Assembly: GCA_015075185.1 (NCBI GenBank)
Contig: JABTUW010000001.1
Coordinates: forward strand, 1,984,001-2,048,000
DNA length: 64,000 bases
From: Anaerolineales bacterium
GTDB lineage: Bacteria; Chloroflexota; Anaerolineae; 4572-78; J111
Direction: 5' to 3'
This document shows positions 15,459 to 23,506 of this stretch, piece by piece (position 1 is the stretch's first letter; each line of letters begins with the position of its first letter). Under the pieces are notes generated by a model. The model was given only the letters and a program-made list of their open reading frames with translations. It was not told the origin of the DNA and made no database searches. A program made the position numbers and the translations under genes.

Positions 15459-16445
15459 TTATAAAAAATCAACATAAGCTGAGTCGCCCAGATTCAAGCG
15501 CCGGTAGCGGCCTACCAGGTCTACTTTGCGCCCAATCAAAGATTCACCCAGGGTGGCATCTTTGATATAAGATTCTTCATCCACAATTGAATCGCGGATG
15601 ATGCTGCCCTCGATTTCACAGTTGGCGGCTATGGTGACGTAGGGGCCGATGATCGAATTCTTGACCTTGGCGCTGGGATGGACATGAACGGGCGGGATGA
15701 TGATGGAACTAACACTGGCGACCTCGGCGCTGTTGTCCATGTTGTGCTTGAGCAGGTAGCGATTGGTTTCCAGCACCGTGTCCGGCTGGCCGCAGTCAAG
15801 CCAGACGCTGACCTCTTCGGGACGAAACTGAGCGCCGTCGTCAATCATCAATTGCAGGGCATCGGCCAGGTAAAATTCGCCTTTGGTTTGCAGGTTTTGC
15901 TCCATCAGCGATTCTATCGCGGCCATCAGGCGCTGCGCATCTTTGACGTAATACAGGCCGATAACGGCCAAGTTATCCTGCATGCTGTCGGGCTTCTCGA
16001 TGAGCCGGGTGATGTATCCCTGCTCGTTGACCAGCGTCACCCCAAACCGGCGCGGGTCTTCGACTTCTTTGACGTAGATCACCCCATCAACTTTTTCCTG
16101 ATTAAGCTTGCTCAAATTCGCTTCAAACAGGGTGTCCACAAACAGGATGATGGTCGGCCCAGTCACCAAATCTTTGGCCAGGTAGATGGCATGGGCCTGT
16201 CCTAACAGCTCTTTCTGCTCGACATAAAAAGCCTTGAAACTGTAATTGGCGCTGACGTAAGTTTCAATCTGGTCGCCCAGATAGCCGACGATAAAGACAA
16301 TCTCCTCGACATTCAGCCCCTGGAGCTTGTCGAGCAGGTGGCCCAACACCGGTTTGCCAGCGACATTGATCAGCGGCTTGGGCTTGGTATAAGTGTGCGG
16401 CCGCAGTCGCGTGCCAAAGCCGGCCAGGGGGATGATGACATTCAT
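15459..16445 (-). CDS. Sugar-phosphate nucleotidyltransferase (RmlA/GlmU-like) with C-terminal hexapeptide-type domain
   Basis: 328 residues. The N-terminal signature PLAGFGTRLRPHTYTKPKPL is the nucleotide-binding loop of nucleotidyltransferases; FVDTLFEANL carries a metal-site Asp and LIEKPDS follows. The last about 70 residues (SAKVKNSIIGPYVTIAANCE and similar) look like a left-handed beta-helix. The product makes an NDP-sugar, probably for glycan synthesis. Its ATG lies 12 bases after the stop of the TIR-domain gene, with AGGT in between, so the two are probably translated from one mRNA. Confidence 0.9.
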   Translation of the reverse strand: MNVIIPLAGFGTRLRPHTYTKPKPLINVAGKPVLGHLLDKLQGLNVEEIVFIVGYLGDQIETYVSANYSFKAFYVEQKELLGQAHAIYLAKDLVTGPTIILFVDTLFEANLSKLNQEKVDGVIYVKEVEDPRRFGVTLVNEQGYITRLIEKPDSMQDNLAVIGLYYVKDAQRLMAAIESLMEQNLQTKGEFYLADALQLMIDDGAQFRPEEVSVWLDCGQPDTVLETNRYLLKHNMDNSAEVASVSSIIIPPVHVHPSAKVKNSIIGPYVTIAANCEIEGSIIRDSIVDEESYIKDATLGESLIGRKVDLVGRYRRLNLGDSAYVDFL

Positions 16446-16457
16446 AATGATATACCT

Positions 16458-17921
16458 CTATGGCAACTTCTCAGCTACAATATCGGGCGCGTAAACCTTT
16501 ACCCCATAAATTTGCTGCATTAAGTTCGCTAATTCCTGGGTGCGCTCAATAATTGCTTTCTGTTGAGCATCAATTGAGTTCTTAAGCGCAATATTTGAGC
16601 CTGCCTGCCCGCCTAATTGCGCTTGCTTGTCCAGTTCAAAGGCCAGATTTCTCATGTAGATGTTGATTTGTTTGATAATGCCCTGGATTTGGCTCTCAAT
16701 CATTTGCATGGAGAAATCATCCAAACTGGCCAGAAGTGTAACATTTTTTGCCGGCTGCGTCGTTTCGGCTTCAGGTGGAGTGTCAACCGGCACGCCAACC
16801 GTGCGCTGAGCCTCACCCCGTCGAATATTGAGAAAATGATCGGCAGCGACAAACAGCCATTTTAGCTCGGTATTGTTGGCATCCTTTTCCGGGGGCGTAA
16901 ATCCCTCAATCCGGTCAACCACCTTGGTCATCACCCCAATTCCGGCGGCAATCGCACTCACCTCCGGGGCTGTGCCGCGCCGGGGGCGACCAGAACCAGG
17001 GGTCGGGGCAGATGAAGCGGCTGCTTTATCGGTAATGCCGGCCGCCTGGATGGCCTGCTCACCGGCGGCAGCCTCAGCTACCGCCGAACCGCCCAGCAGT
17101 CTATTAACGACGTGAAAGACTTTATCGAAGTTTTCCTCAGATGGTGTTCCATCGAAAGAAATGTACTGGGTACCGGCTAATTGATATTGGATCGAAGGCG
17201 GCAGCGGCTTGACATCTCGCCACATCAAGGGAAAAATTTTCTTTTTGTGATGTTCGGCCAGGTCAATCTCTTTGCGCACGTTGTCCGAGGCGGCCGACTC
17301 GGGGGAAAGAACGAGCAAAAAGACTTTGCAGTTCATAATTCCGGTCACAATGGACTCGCGCCACTGAGTCGCTCCCTCGATGCTCTGCTTGTCAAACCAA
17401 ACCGACAATCCCCGGCTGGTCAGCTTTTGATACAACTGCTGCACAAAATCCAGGTTTTTGGTGGAATAGCTAATGAAAATATCCTGTCCCTGCGGCTCGG
17501 CGGCTGGTTCTGCTGCTCCGTTAGTTGGAACGGGTGATGCCGGGGGTGCAGATGGGGCTGAGGCGGCTGGTTCGGCAGCACGGGTTGTAGAAGAAGGCGC
17601 ATCTACCGTTTTAGATTCTGAGGTCTGAGTCAGTGCGGGGGCAGATGAAGCCGGAGATACATCTGGCAAGAACAAAATATCTTTATATTCTTGGTATTTG
17701 CTTCGATTGGTTCGCTCAACCACAAGTAGTAGCTTATCGAGCAGACCATTTTGAACACAATGTTGAGTTAATGTTTGCGCTTTTCTTTGCAGACTCATAC
17801 CTTCTGCAAATTTCCCCGGCACTTCTGGGAAGTAATCCTCGCAGAACAAACCAAATTCTTCCTCATCAGGAAAAACCTCGACTAATAATCTACGAACAGC
17901 GCCGGTGTCATACTCAGGCAT
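16458..17921 (-). CDS. TIR-domain protein with N-terminal effector-associated (death-like) domain
   Basis: 487 residues, with GAGGAGG seven bases before the ATG. Residues 1-75 (LLVEVFPDEEEFGLFCEDY, then MSLQRKAQTLTQHC) resemble the small helical effector-associated domains of bacterial conflict systems. A Pro/Ala/Ser linker follows. Residues 146-275 form a TIR domain: DIFISYSTKNLDFVQQLYQK, GLSVWFDKQSIEG, VFLLVLSPESAASDNVRKE and KKKIFPLMW. The glutamate in RKEIDLA (E218) is in the position of the NADase catalytic residue. The C-terminal 170 residues are helical. It may be a signalling or defence NADase recruited through its first domain. The partner protein is not in the window. Confidence 0.85.
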   Translation of the reverse strand: MPEYDTGAVRRLLVEVFPDEEEFGLFCEDYFPEVPGKFAEGMSLQRKAQTLTQHCVQNGLLDKLLLVVERTNRSKYQEYKDILFLPDVSPASSAPALTQTSESKTVDAPSSTTRAAEPAASAPSAPPASPVPTNGAAEPAAEPQGQDIFISYSTKNLDFVQQLYQKLTSRGLSVWFDKQSIEGATQWRESIVTGIMNCKVFLLVLSPESAASDNVRKEIDLAEHHKKKIFPLMWRDVKPLPPSIQYQLAGTQYISFDGTPSEENFDKVFHVVNRLLGGSAVAEAAAGEQAIQAAGITDKAAASSAPTPGSGRPRRGTAPEVSAIAAGIGVMTKVVDRIEGFTPPEKDANNTELKWLFVAADHFLNIRRGEAQRTVGVPVDTPPEAETTQPAKNVTLLASLDDFSMQMIESQIQGIIKQINIYMRNLAFELDKQAQLGGQAGSNIALKNSIDAQQKAIIERTQELANLMQQIYGVKVYAPDIVAEKLP

Positions 17922-18025
17922 CGTTGTTCCTCCTCGAGATCCAGTTTGTTAGTACTTTAGCGGAATACGGCTATTTTAGCATAGCTTAACCCTGGCTACA
18001 ATCCGCAAGACATAATTTGCCTCAT

Positions 18026-18054
18026 TTGCCCCCGATTTCAAAGCGTGATATAAT
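18026..18054 (+). promoter_or_regulatory. sigma-70 promoter of rpsO
   Basis: TTGCCC (18026-18031), 17 bases, then a perfect TATAAT (18049-18054). It lies 92 bases before the GTG start of rpsO and leaves room for a leader that could carry S15 feedback control. Confidence 0.7.
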
Positions 18055-18145
18055 TTACTGTCATAAAAATTATAAACTAGGGGCCTGAGCCTGATGCCTG
18101 CGCCAAGCATCGGCCCACCGCCCGACAAGCGAAGGAGACTATTTC

Positions 18146-18415
18146 GTGTCACTGACTCAAACCAAAAAGCAGGAAATTATTCAGCAGTTCAAACTTAAAG
18201 AGGGCGATACTGGCTCGTCAGACGTGCAAATTGCCCTGCTGACCGCGCGCATCAACCAGCTTCAGGAGCACCTCAAGACCCACAAAAATGATAACAGCTC
18301 CCGGCGCGGGTTGCTCAAGCTGGTGGGCCAGCGCCGGCATCACCAGGAATATCTCAAAAAGAAAGACCCGGCTCGCTATCAAGCAGTGATTGACCGGCTG
18401 GGACTGCGGAAATAA
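18146..18415 (+). CDS. rpsO: 30S ribosomal protein S15
   Basis: 89 residues, exactly the usual length, from a GTG with AAGGAG nine bases upstream. S15 binds the central domain of 16S rRNA early in 30S assembly. Conserved segments include [60 protein letters not shown] and the final DRLGLRK. The gene precedes pnp, a very common bacterial order. Confidence 0.98.
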   Translation: MSLTQTKKQEIIQQFKLKEGDTGSSDVQIALLTARINQLQEHLKTHKNDNSSRRGLLKLVGQRRHHQEYLKKKDPARYQAVIDRLGLRK

Positions 18416-18440
18416 CCCGATCTATGGGATAGTAAATCTT

Positions 18441-18483
18441 CAAACGAGTAGAGGTGGGTAAAGTTACCCTATCTACTCGTTTG
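18441..18483 (+). terminator. long hairpin between rpsO and pnp
   Basis: CAAACGAGTAGA (18441-18452) pairs perfectly with TCTACTCGTTTG (18472-18483), and an inner GGGTAA/TTACCC extends the stem. Only a weak T-rich stretch follows. It may be a partial terminator or, as at the same place in E. coli, an RNase III processing site controlling pnp. Confidence 0.65.
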
Positions 18484-18650
18484 CTTTATAAACATATTGT
18501 CAATTTTTAATTTTAGCGGCTCCATCTGGGACAGGATTTGGATAAAGCGACAGAAACAATTGAGAAATAAAAATCTCATTGCTTCTGTAATTTTCTCCAG
18601 TTCCTGACCTCCCGGGGAGCCACAAACCTTAAGGAGGTTATTACATTATC

Positions 18651-20954
18651 ATGGCTAAACCACAACCCCAGCGTTTTGTTGCTAAACTGGGCAACGATGA
18701 ACTCATTTTTGAAACCGGCGTTCTGGCCGGTCAGGCGGGCGGAGCCGTGACGCTTCGTTCCGGCGACTGTTTACTGCTGACCACCGCCACTGCTTCTACC
18801 AGTATCCGCGAAGGCATAGACTTCTTCCCCCTTAGCGTCGAGTTTGAAGAAAAGTTATACGCCGCCGGACGCATCCCCGGCAGTTTCTTCCGCCGGGAGG
18901 GCCGCCCCGGTGAAGACGCTATCCTCACCGCGCGTTTGACCGACCGCCCGCTGCGCCCTCTCTTTAACAAAAATTCCCGCAATGAAGTCCAAATTATCAT
19001 CACGCCGCTTTCTTCTGACGGGGAAAAGTACCTGGATATTCTGGCTATTAATAGCGCCAGCGCGGCCCTCATGATCTCTGACATTCCCTGGGGGGGGCCG
19101 GTAGGCGCCGTGCGGATTGGCCTCAAAGAGGGTCAATTGTTGGTCAACCCCTCCATTTCTGATATGGAAGGCAGCCAGCTCGATTTGCGCATCGCCGGAA
19201 CGGAAGACGCCATTTTGATGGTCGAGGCGGGGTCCAATGAGATCCCCGAAGACAAAATGATTGAGGCGCTGCGCCTGGCCCACGACGCTATTCAGGATGT
19301 GATTCGAGTGCAGAAAGAGATGCAAGCCCAGGTGGGCAAGGCCAAGCGCGAGCTTAATATTAGCACGCCCCCTGAAGAGACCGCGCAAAAAGTGATGGCT
19401 TTTCTGGATGGCAAAATTGAGGCTGCCCTGCAGATCGAAGGCAATAAGCAAACCCGCGAGGCCGCGATGGACGCCGTGCGGGATGAACTGGTGGCCCACC
19501 TTGAAGGTGATGAAACAGTCCAACTCAAAGATGTGCATGCCGTTTACAGCAGTGCCCTCAAAAAAGCCGTCCGCTCGCGGATCTTGAAAGATAATATTCG
19601 GCCTGACGGCCGCAGCTTGAAAGAGGTTAGGCCCATTTGGGGTGATGTTGGCATTTTGCCGCGCGCGCATGGGTCCGGCCTCTTTACCCGGGGCGAAACC
19701 CAGGTTCTGACGGTGACCACGCTGGGCACGCCCCGTGATGAGCAGCGCATGGACACGCTTGGTCCCAAGGAAATCAAGCGCTACCTTCACCATTACAACT
19801 TCCCGCCCTTCTCCACCGGCGAAACAGGCCGGGTGGGATCGCCGGGCCGGCGCGAAATTGGCCACGGTGCCCTGGCTGAGCGCGCCCTGATTGCTGTGCT
19901 GCCTGATTTTGAACTCTTCCCCTATACCCTGCGCTTGGTGTCCGAAGTGCTCAGTTCCAACGGCTCAACCTCAATGGCCAGCGTTTGTGGCAGCACCCTC
20001 AGCCTGATGGATGCCGGCGTGCCGATCAAAGCGCCCGTGGCCGGGGTGGCCATGGGACTGGTCGAAGAGGGTGATGAATTTGCCGTTTTGACCGACATCC
20101 AGGGCCTTGAAGATGCCCTGGGGGATATGGATTTCAAAGTGGCCGGGACACGCCAGGGAATTACTGCGCTGCAAATGGACATCAAAATCAGCGGCTTACG
20201 CTGGGATGTGATGGAATTGGCGCTGGCGCAAGCCAAAGAAGGCCGTTTCCATATTCTCGAAAAAATGCAGGAAGTCATTGCCGAACCGCGCGGACGTTTC
20301 TCCCCGTACGCGCCCAGCATCACCACGGTCCAGATTGACCCTGAAAAGATTGGCAAGGTTATCGGTCCCGGTGGTAAAATGATCCGGGCCATCCAGGAAG
20401 AAACCGGAGCCAAGATTGATATTGACGACGACGGCACCGTTTACATTGCCGCGGCCAATCAGGAAGCCAGTGCCCAGGCTCAGGCTCGCATTGAGGCCAT
20501 TACCGAAGAGGCCGAAATCGGCAAAATTTACACCGGCAAGGTCGTCCGTATCGCCGATTTTGGCGCGTTTGTGGAGATTTTGCCCGATGTGGATGGACTT
20601 GTGCCGATTTCCCAGTTGGCCGATTACCGCGTGCCCTCGGTCGAGGATGTGGTTCAACTGGGTGATGAGATCATGGTCATGGTTACCAACATTGACAGCG
20701 CCGGCAAGATTCGACTCTCCCGCCAGGCCGTATTGGAGGGCTGGACGGTCGAAGAAGCCCGTGAACGCGACCGCCGGCCCAGCGACCGGCCGGGTGGCGG
20801 TGGTGGCGGCAATCGTGACCGCCGGGGTGGAGGGGATCGTGACCGCCGGGGTGGAGGGGATCGTGACCGTCGTGGCGGCGACCGTGATCGCCGTGGCGGT
20901 GGTGATCGTGATCGTCGAGGCGGTGGTGACCGGCGCGGCGGCGATCGGCGCTAA
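18651..20954 (+). CDS. pnp: Polyribonucleotide nucleotidyltransferase (PNPase)
   Basis: 767 residues, with AAGGAGGT 12 bases before the ATG. It degrades RNA from the 3' end using phosphate. Two RNase PH-like halves are present (LRSGDCLLLTTATAS, RREGRPGEDAILTARLTDRP; then GLFTRGETQVLTVTTLGTPR and DIQGLEDALGDMDFKVAGT). They are followed by a KH domain (KVIGPGGKMIRAIQEETGAK) and an S1 domain (GKVVRIADFGAFVEILPDV). The last about 60 residues form an Arg-Asp-Gly-rich tail of RDRRGGGD repeats, absent in many PNPases and probably RNA- or partner-binding. Confidence 0.98.
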   Translation: MAKPQPQRFVAKLGNDELIFETGVLAGQAGGAVTLRSGDCLLLTTATASTSIREGIDFFPLSVEFEEKLYAAGRIPGSFFRREGRPGEDAILTARLTDRPLRPLFNKNSRNEVQIIITPLSSDGEKYLDILAINSASAALMISDIPWGGPVGAVRIGLKEGQLLVNPSISDMEGSQLDLRIAGTEDAILMVEAGSNEIPEDKMIEALRLAHDAIQDVIRVQKEMQAQVGKAKRELNISTPPEETAQKVMAFLDGKIEAALQIEGNKQTREAAMDAVRDELVAHLEGDETVQLKDVHAVYSSALKKAVRSRILKDNIRPDGRSLKEVRPIWGDVGILPRAHGSGLFTRGETQVLTVTTLGTPRDEQRMDTLGPKEIKRYLHHYNFPPFSTGETGRVGSPGRREIGHGALAERALIAVLPDFELFPYTLRLVSEVLSSNGSTSMASVCGSTLSLMDAGVPIKAPVAGVAMGLVEEGDEFAVLTDIQGLEDALGDMDFKVAGTRQGITALQMDIKISGLRWDVMELALAQAKEGRFHILEKMQEVIAEPRGRFSPYAPSITTVQIDPEKIGKVIGPGGKMIRAIQEETGAKIDIDDDGTVYIAAANQEASAQAQARIEAITEEAEIGKIYTGKVVRIADFGAFVEILPDVDGLVPISQLADYRVPSVEDVVQLGDEIMVMVTNIDSAGKIRLSRQAVLEGWTVEEARERDRRPSDRPGGGGGGNRDRRGGGDRDRRGGGDRDRRGGDRDRRGGGDRDRRGGGDRRGGDRR

Positions 20955-20967
20955 TTAAGATACCCTA

Positions 20968-20998
20968 CGGAGTGCAAAAGTTTAACTTTTGCACTCCG
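20968..20998. repeat. palindromic repeat, family A copy 1
   Basis: CGGAGTGCAAAAGTT and AACTTTTGCACTCCG form a perfect 15-bp palindrome around a single T. The 19-base core GCAAAAGTTTAACTTTTGC is identical to the element at 61728-61758, while the outer arms differ in a compensating way. It may also act as a 3' hairpin for pnp. Confidence 0.75.
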
Positions 20999-21036
20999 CT
21001 AAGCAACTGCCCGCAGCCTGTTTTCAAGGAGTGTGC

Positions 21037-21648
21037 ATGTACCACCAGCAGTTTGAACCAGGAGACTATTACTACCTGGAACCCGAACCACGACCTAAAC
21101 CATCATTTATCAAACGAACCTTGCACCTGATCCGTGAAGTGCTGGAAACTATCGTTCCAGCCGTGCTGATTGCCTTACTGATTAACCTTTTCTTGGCTCA
21201 GGCGACCCGTGTTTACGGCCAGAGCATGGAACCTAATTTGCACACCGACCAACGATTGGTGGTGGAAAAACTATCTTACAACCGGCAAATCAGGCAGCTT
21301 TTGGGCTTGAGCGGCCCTGAACGTGGGGATGTGGTGGTGATTCGCCTGGAAAGCCAGGGCGACGAACTCCTGATCAAGCGGGTTATTGGCCTCCCCGGCG
21401 ATGTTGTCGAAATTCACGATGGTTGGGTTTTTGTCAATGGACAGCCGTTAAATGAACCCTATGTGGCGGGTGCTACCAGCGGCTTCTATGCCCCCACTTC
21501 TATCCCCCCGCTTCACATTTTTGTATTGGGCGATAATCGCAGTTTTTCCAACGACTCGCGCAGCTTTGGCACGATTCCGTTAACGGATGTCGTCGGTCGA
21601 GCCTGGTTTTCCTACTGGCCTCCCGGCCAAATTGGTTTTGTAAAGTAG
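21037..21648 (+). CDS. lepB: Signal peptidase I
   Basis: 203 residues from the ATG at 21037, chosen because AAGGAG lies six bases before it; an upstream in-frame ATG would start inside the palindromic element. It removes signal peptides from exported proteins at the outer face of the membrane. One membrane helix (ETIVPAVLIALLINLFLAQA) is followed by the catalytic serine in YGQSMEP (S63) and the lysine in LLIKRVIGLPGD (K114). The end has FVLGDNRSFSNDSRSFG, the family's third motif. Confidence 0.96.
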   Translation: MYHQQFEPGDYYYLEPEPRPKPSFIKRTLHLIREVLETIVPAVLIALLINLFLAQATRVYGQSMEPNLHTDQRLVVEKLSYNRQIRQLLGLSGPERGDVVVIRLESQGDELLIKRVIGLPGDVVEIHDGWVFVNGQPLNEPYVAGATSGFYAPTSIPPLHIFVLGDNRSFSNDSRSFGTIPLTDVVGRAWFSYWPPGQIGFVK

Positions 21649-21660
21649 ATGGAAGAGGGG

Positions 21661-21702
21661 AAGGCTGGAAGGTTGGGGTATTAATTCCAACCTTCCAACC
21701 TT
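21661..21702. repeat. GGAAGGTTGG-type inverted repeat
   Basis: TGGAAGGTTGG (21666-21676) is the complement of CCAACCTTCCA (21687-21697), and the match extends further with G-T pairs. Related CCTTCCA strings occur at 29256, 39049 and 57861, there within genes. Confidence 0.6.
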
Positions 21703-21724
21703 CTAATTTTCCAACCTTCGTCTC

Positions 21725-22045
21725 ATGAACCCTGGTGATACGTTAGAAGGACGCGGTATGCTGTTGCAGCAGGGACGCTTGGTCGCCGGGGTAGATTACC
21801 ATTTGACCATTCCCCACCAGACTCATTTTATCATCGTTCCCCCTGAGGGTGTGCGCCCTGATTATGAAGCTCACCTGGGCGGCTTCATTCTCCTTACCCC
21901 CGCCGATGCCGGCAAGATTTCTCTGGCTGAATATACCCTGGAACTGGCAGATAAAACCAAAAGGACTATCCAGGTCGAGCGCCGTTACAAGAAAATGAAA
22001 CATAAAGGTCATGAGCGGATTTCTTTTTGGGTAAAAGTGATCTAG
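21725..22045 (+). CDS. Hypothetical protein, 106 residues
   Basis: No family recognised. It is soluble and mixed alpha/beta in appearance, opening MNPGDTLEGRGMLLQQGRLV and carrying a basic stretch VERRYKKMKHKGHE before FWVKVI. It stands alone between lepB and a convergent regulator, with only 16 bases to the latter. The start region overlaps the end of the CCTTCCAACC repeat tract and has no clear ribosome site, but the frame is open and composition is like neighbouring genes. Confidence 0.6.
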   Translation: MNPGDTLEGRGMLLQQGRLVAGVDYHLTIPHQTHFIIVPPEGVRPDYEAHLGGFILLTPADAGKISLAEYTLELADKTKRTIQVERRYKKMKHKGHERISFWVKVI

Positions 22046-22061
22046 CTTCGGCGGCAAGCCT

Positions 22062-22856
22062 TTAGTTCACGTTTGTTTTATTTTGCTGCCTTACCTGCAA
22101 TACTGCCTCGACGAGTGTATCATACTCCACCGGAGCAACCAGATATTTTGCCGCTCCGGCTTCAAAGGCAGCTTTTTTCATCTCCGGCTCATCCCAGTGA
22201 GAGACAAATAAGATTGGCAAATTGGGGAATTGCTGGCGAATTGCCCGCGTGGCTTCTACTCCATTCATGCGGGGCATGCGGTAATCCATGAGAACCATAT
22301 CAATAATCGCTCCGCTTGTCTGCATCAGTTCCAGCGCGCTCTGACCGTCGGGCGCTTCCAACACTTTAAGACCGGCCGCCTGGAGCATGTGGACATAAAG
22401 CGCCCGAGCGTCCGGTGTATCCTCCACCACCAAGGCCACTGCTGCGCCTCGGGCCACGTCCTGGGTTTCGGCAGGCTGGTGCTTGATTCGCAGTTGATCC
22501 ACCACCTGCTGGACCAATTGTACTTCCGACGGCGATAAATCCTGCGCGCTGAGCAACAGTTGGCGCAGGTCGCTCCGGTGTAAAGCTGCTTCAAGCTCGC
22601 TTATGGCTGTGGTGACTTCTATGGCCGAAACATGTCCCGCCATCTCCAGAACGAGTAGGGGCTCCACCCCAAAGAAAGAGGCTAACTTGTGGCAGGTCTC
22701 TGGGTTTGGTTTGACCTCCGGGTGTTTTAGCAATTGATAGAGGGTGTTTGGGCTTAAACCTGCCTCAATAGATAAGCGCCGCGTGCTATACTTTTCACCC
22801 GTTCGCCCCTCTAACGCCTCCCAGGCTGCTTTTAACCACTGTCCAAATTCGGACAC
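22062..22856 (-). CDS. XRE-type helix-turn-helix protein with C-terminal receiver domain
   Basis: 264 residues from a GTG behind GGAG. The N-terminal part (RRLSIEAGLSPNTLYQLLKH, then NPETCHKLASFFGVEP) is an XRE-like DNA-binding domain. The C-terminal part (ALVVEDTPDARALYVHMLQA, VLMDYRMPRMNGVEATRAI, PILFVSHWDEP) is a receiver domain with its phospho-acceptor Asp and a terminal basic tail. Receiver domains are usually N-terminal to the output domain, so this order is inverted. No histidine kinase is adjacent. It is divergent from a single-domain receiver gene, and each has its own promoter in the gap. Confidence 0.85.
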   Translation of the reverse strand: MSEFGQWLKAAWEALEGRTGEKYSTRRLSIEAGLSPNTLYQLLKHPEVKPNPETCHKLASFFGVEPLLVLEMAGHVSAIEVTTAISELEAALHRSDLRQLLLSAQDLSPSEVQLVQQVVDQLRIKHQPAETQDVARGAAVALVVEDTPDARALYVHMLQAAGLKVLEAPDGQSALELMQTSGAIIDMVLMDYRMPRMNGVEATRAIRQQFPNLPILFVSHWDEPEMKKAAFEAGAAKYLVAPVEYDTLVEAVLQVRQQNKTNVN

Positions 22857-22919
22857 CGACTTACTCCGTGTACAGCTTCGAATTCAGTTAAGTTGAAAAA
22901 ACCTTAAGGTTTACATCTC

Positions 22920-22948
22920 AGTATACATATATAAATAATAATGCGCAA
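22920..22948 (-). promoter_or_regulatory. sigma-70 promoter of the XRE-receiver gene
   Basis: On the complement, TTGCGC (22948-22943), 17 bases, then TATACT (22925-22920), preceded by TG as in extended -10 elements. It lies 63 bases before the GTG start. Confidence 0.6.
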
Positions 22949-22981
22949 GATTAAAGTTTAGAGGAGAGCATCCTATTTCTA

Positions 22982-23010
22982 TTGACTTTGGATGGGGAAT
23001 ATGTTATTAT
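22982..23010 (+). promoter_or_regulatory. sigma-70 promoter of the single-domain receiver gene
   Basis: TTGACT (22982-22987), a 17-base spacer and TATTAT (23005-23010), 71 bases before the ATG at 23082. Together with the facing promoter at 22920 it makes a divergent pair. Confidence 0.6.
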
Positions 23011-23081
23011 CCAAATGCAAATTAGAATGTACTAATACACATTTTAATATGTGAAAAATTCACTCTCCAACGGGTAAGTTC

Positions 23082-23465
23082 ATGAACCGTCCTTTGATCC
23101 TGGTTGCCGAAGACGAACGAGAAATCAGAGAACTGATTGTTTTTAGCCTGCAAATTGCCGGTTTTGAGGTTATTGCCGTTCCTAATGGGCAAGAAGCGGT
23201 CGAAAAGGCAGTCGAAGTAATTCCGGATTTAATTTTGCTAGACGTTCGTATGCCCAGGATGAATGGACTTGAGGCTTGCCGGGCGCTTAAACAGCAGGCC
23301 AAGACCAAAGATATCCCGGTTGTATTTTTGTCGGCAAAGGGCCAAGCTGAAGATATCAAGCTGGGTTACGAAGCCGGAGCTGAAGCCTATTTTTTGAAAC
23401 CTTTTGCTCCAGAAGAGTTACCACAGCGGCTCATCAGGGTTTTAAGTAAATTGAATACCATGTAG
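23082..23465 (+). CDS. Single-domain response regulator receiver
   Basis: 127 residues, only a CheY-like receiver domain. The acidic pair is in LVAEDEREIREL, the phospho-acceptor Asp in LILLDVRMPRMNGLEACRAL, the conserved Thr/Ser position in VVFLSAKG, and the Lys in YFLKPFAPEEL. It has no output domain, so it probably acts by binding a partner or in a phosphorelay. It precedes the hydrolase gene by 41 bases on the same strand. Confidence 0.92.
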   Translation: MNRPLILVAEDEREIRELIVFSLQIAGFEVIAVPNGQEAVEKAVEVIPDLILLDVRMPRMNGLEACRALKQQAKTKDIPVVFLSAKGQAEDIKLGYEAGAEAYFLKPFAPEELPQRLIRVLSKLNTM

Positions 23466-23506
23466 AGACGTAACTAATTGAGGCCCTGGATTGTTTTAGA
23501 AAGTGC

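Noticed and set aside
16458..17921. CBASS or Thoeris system around the TIR protein
   Set aside because: The neighbouring nucleotidyltransferase has sugar-nucleotide loops (GFGTRLRPHT), not the cyclase motif, and no ThsA-like or effector gene is present.
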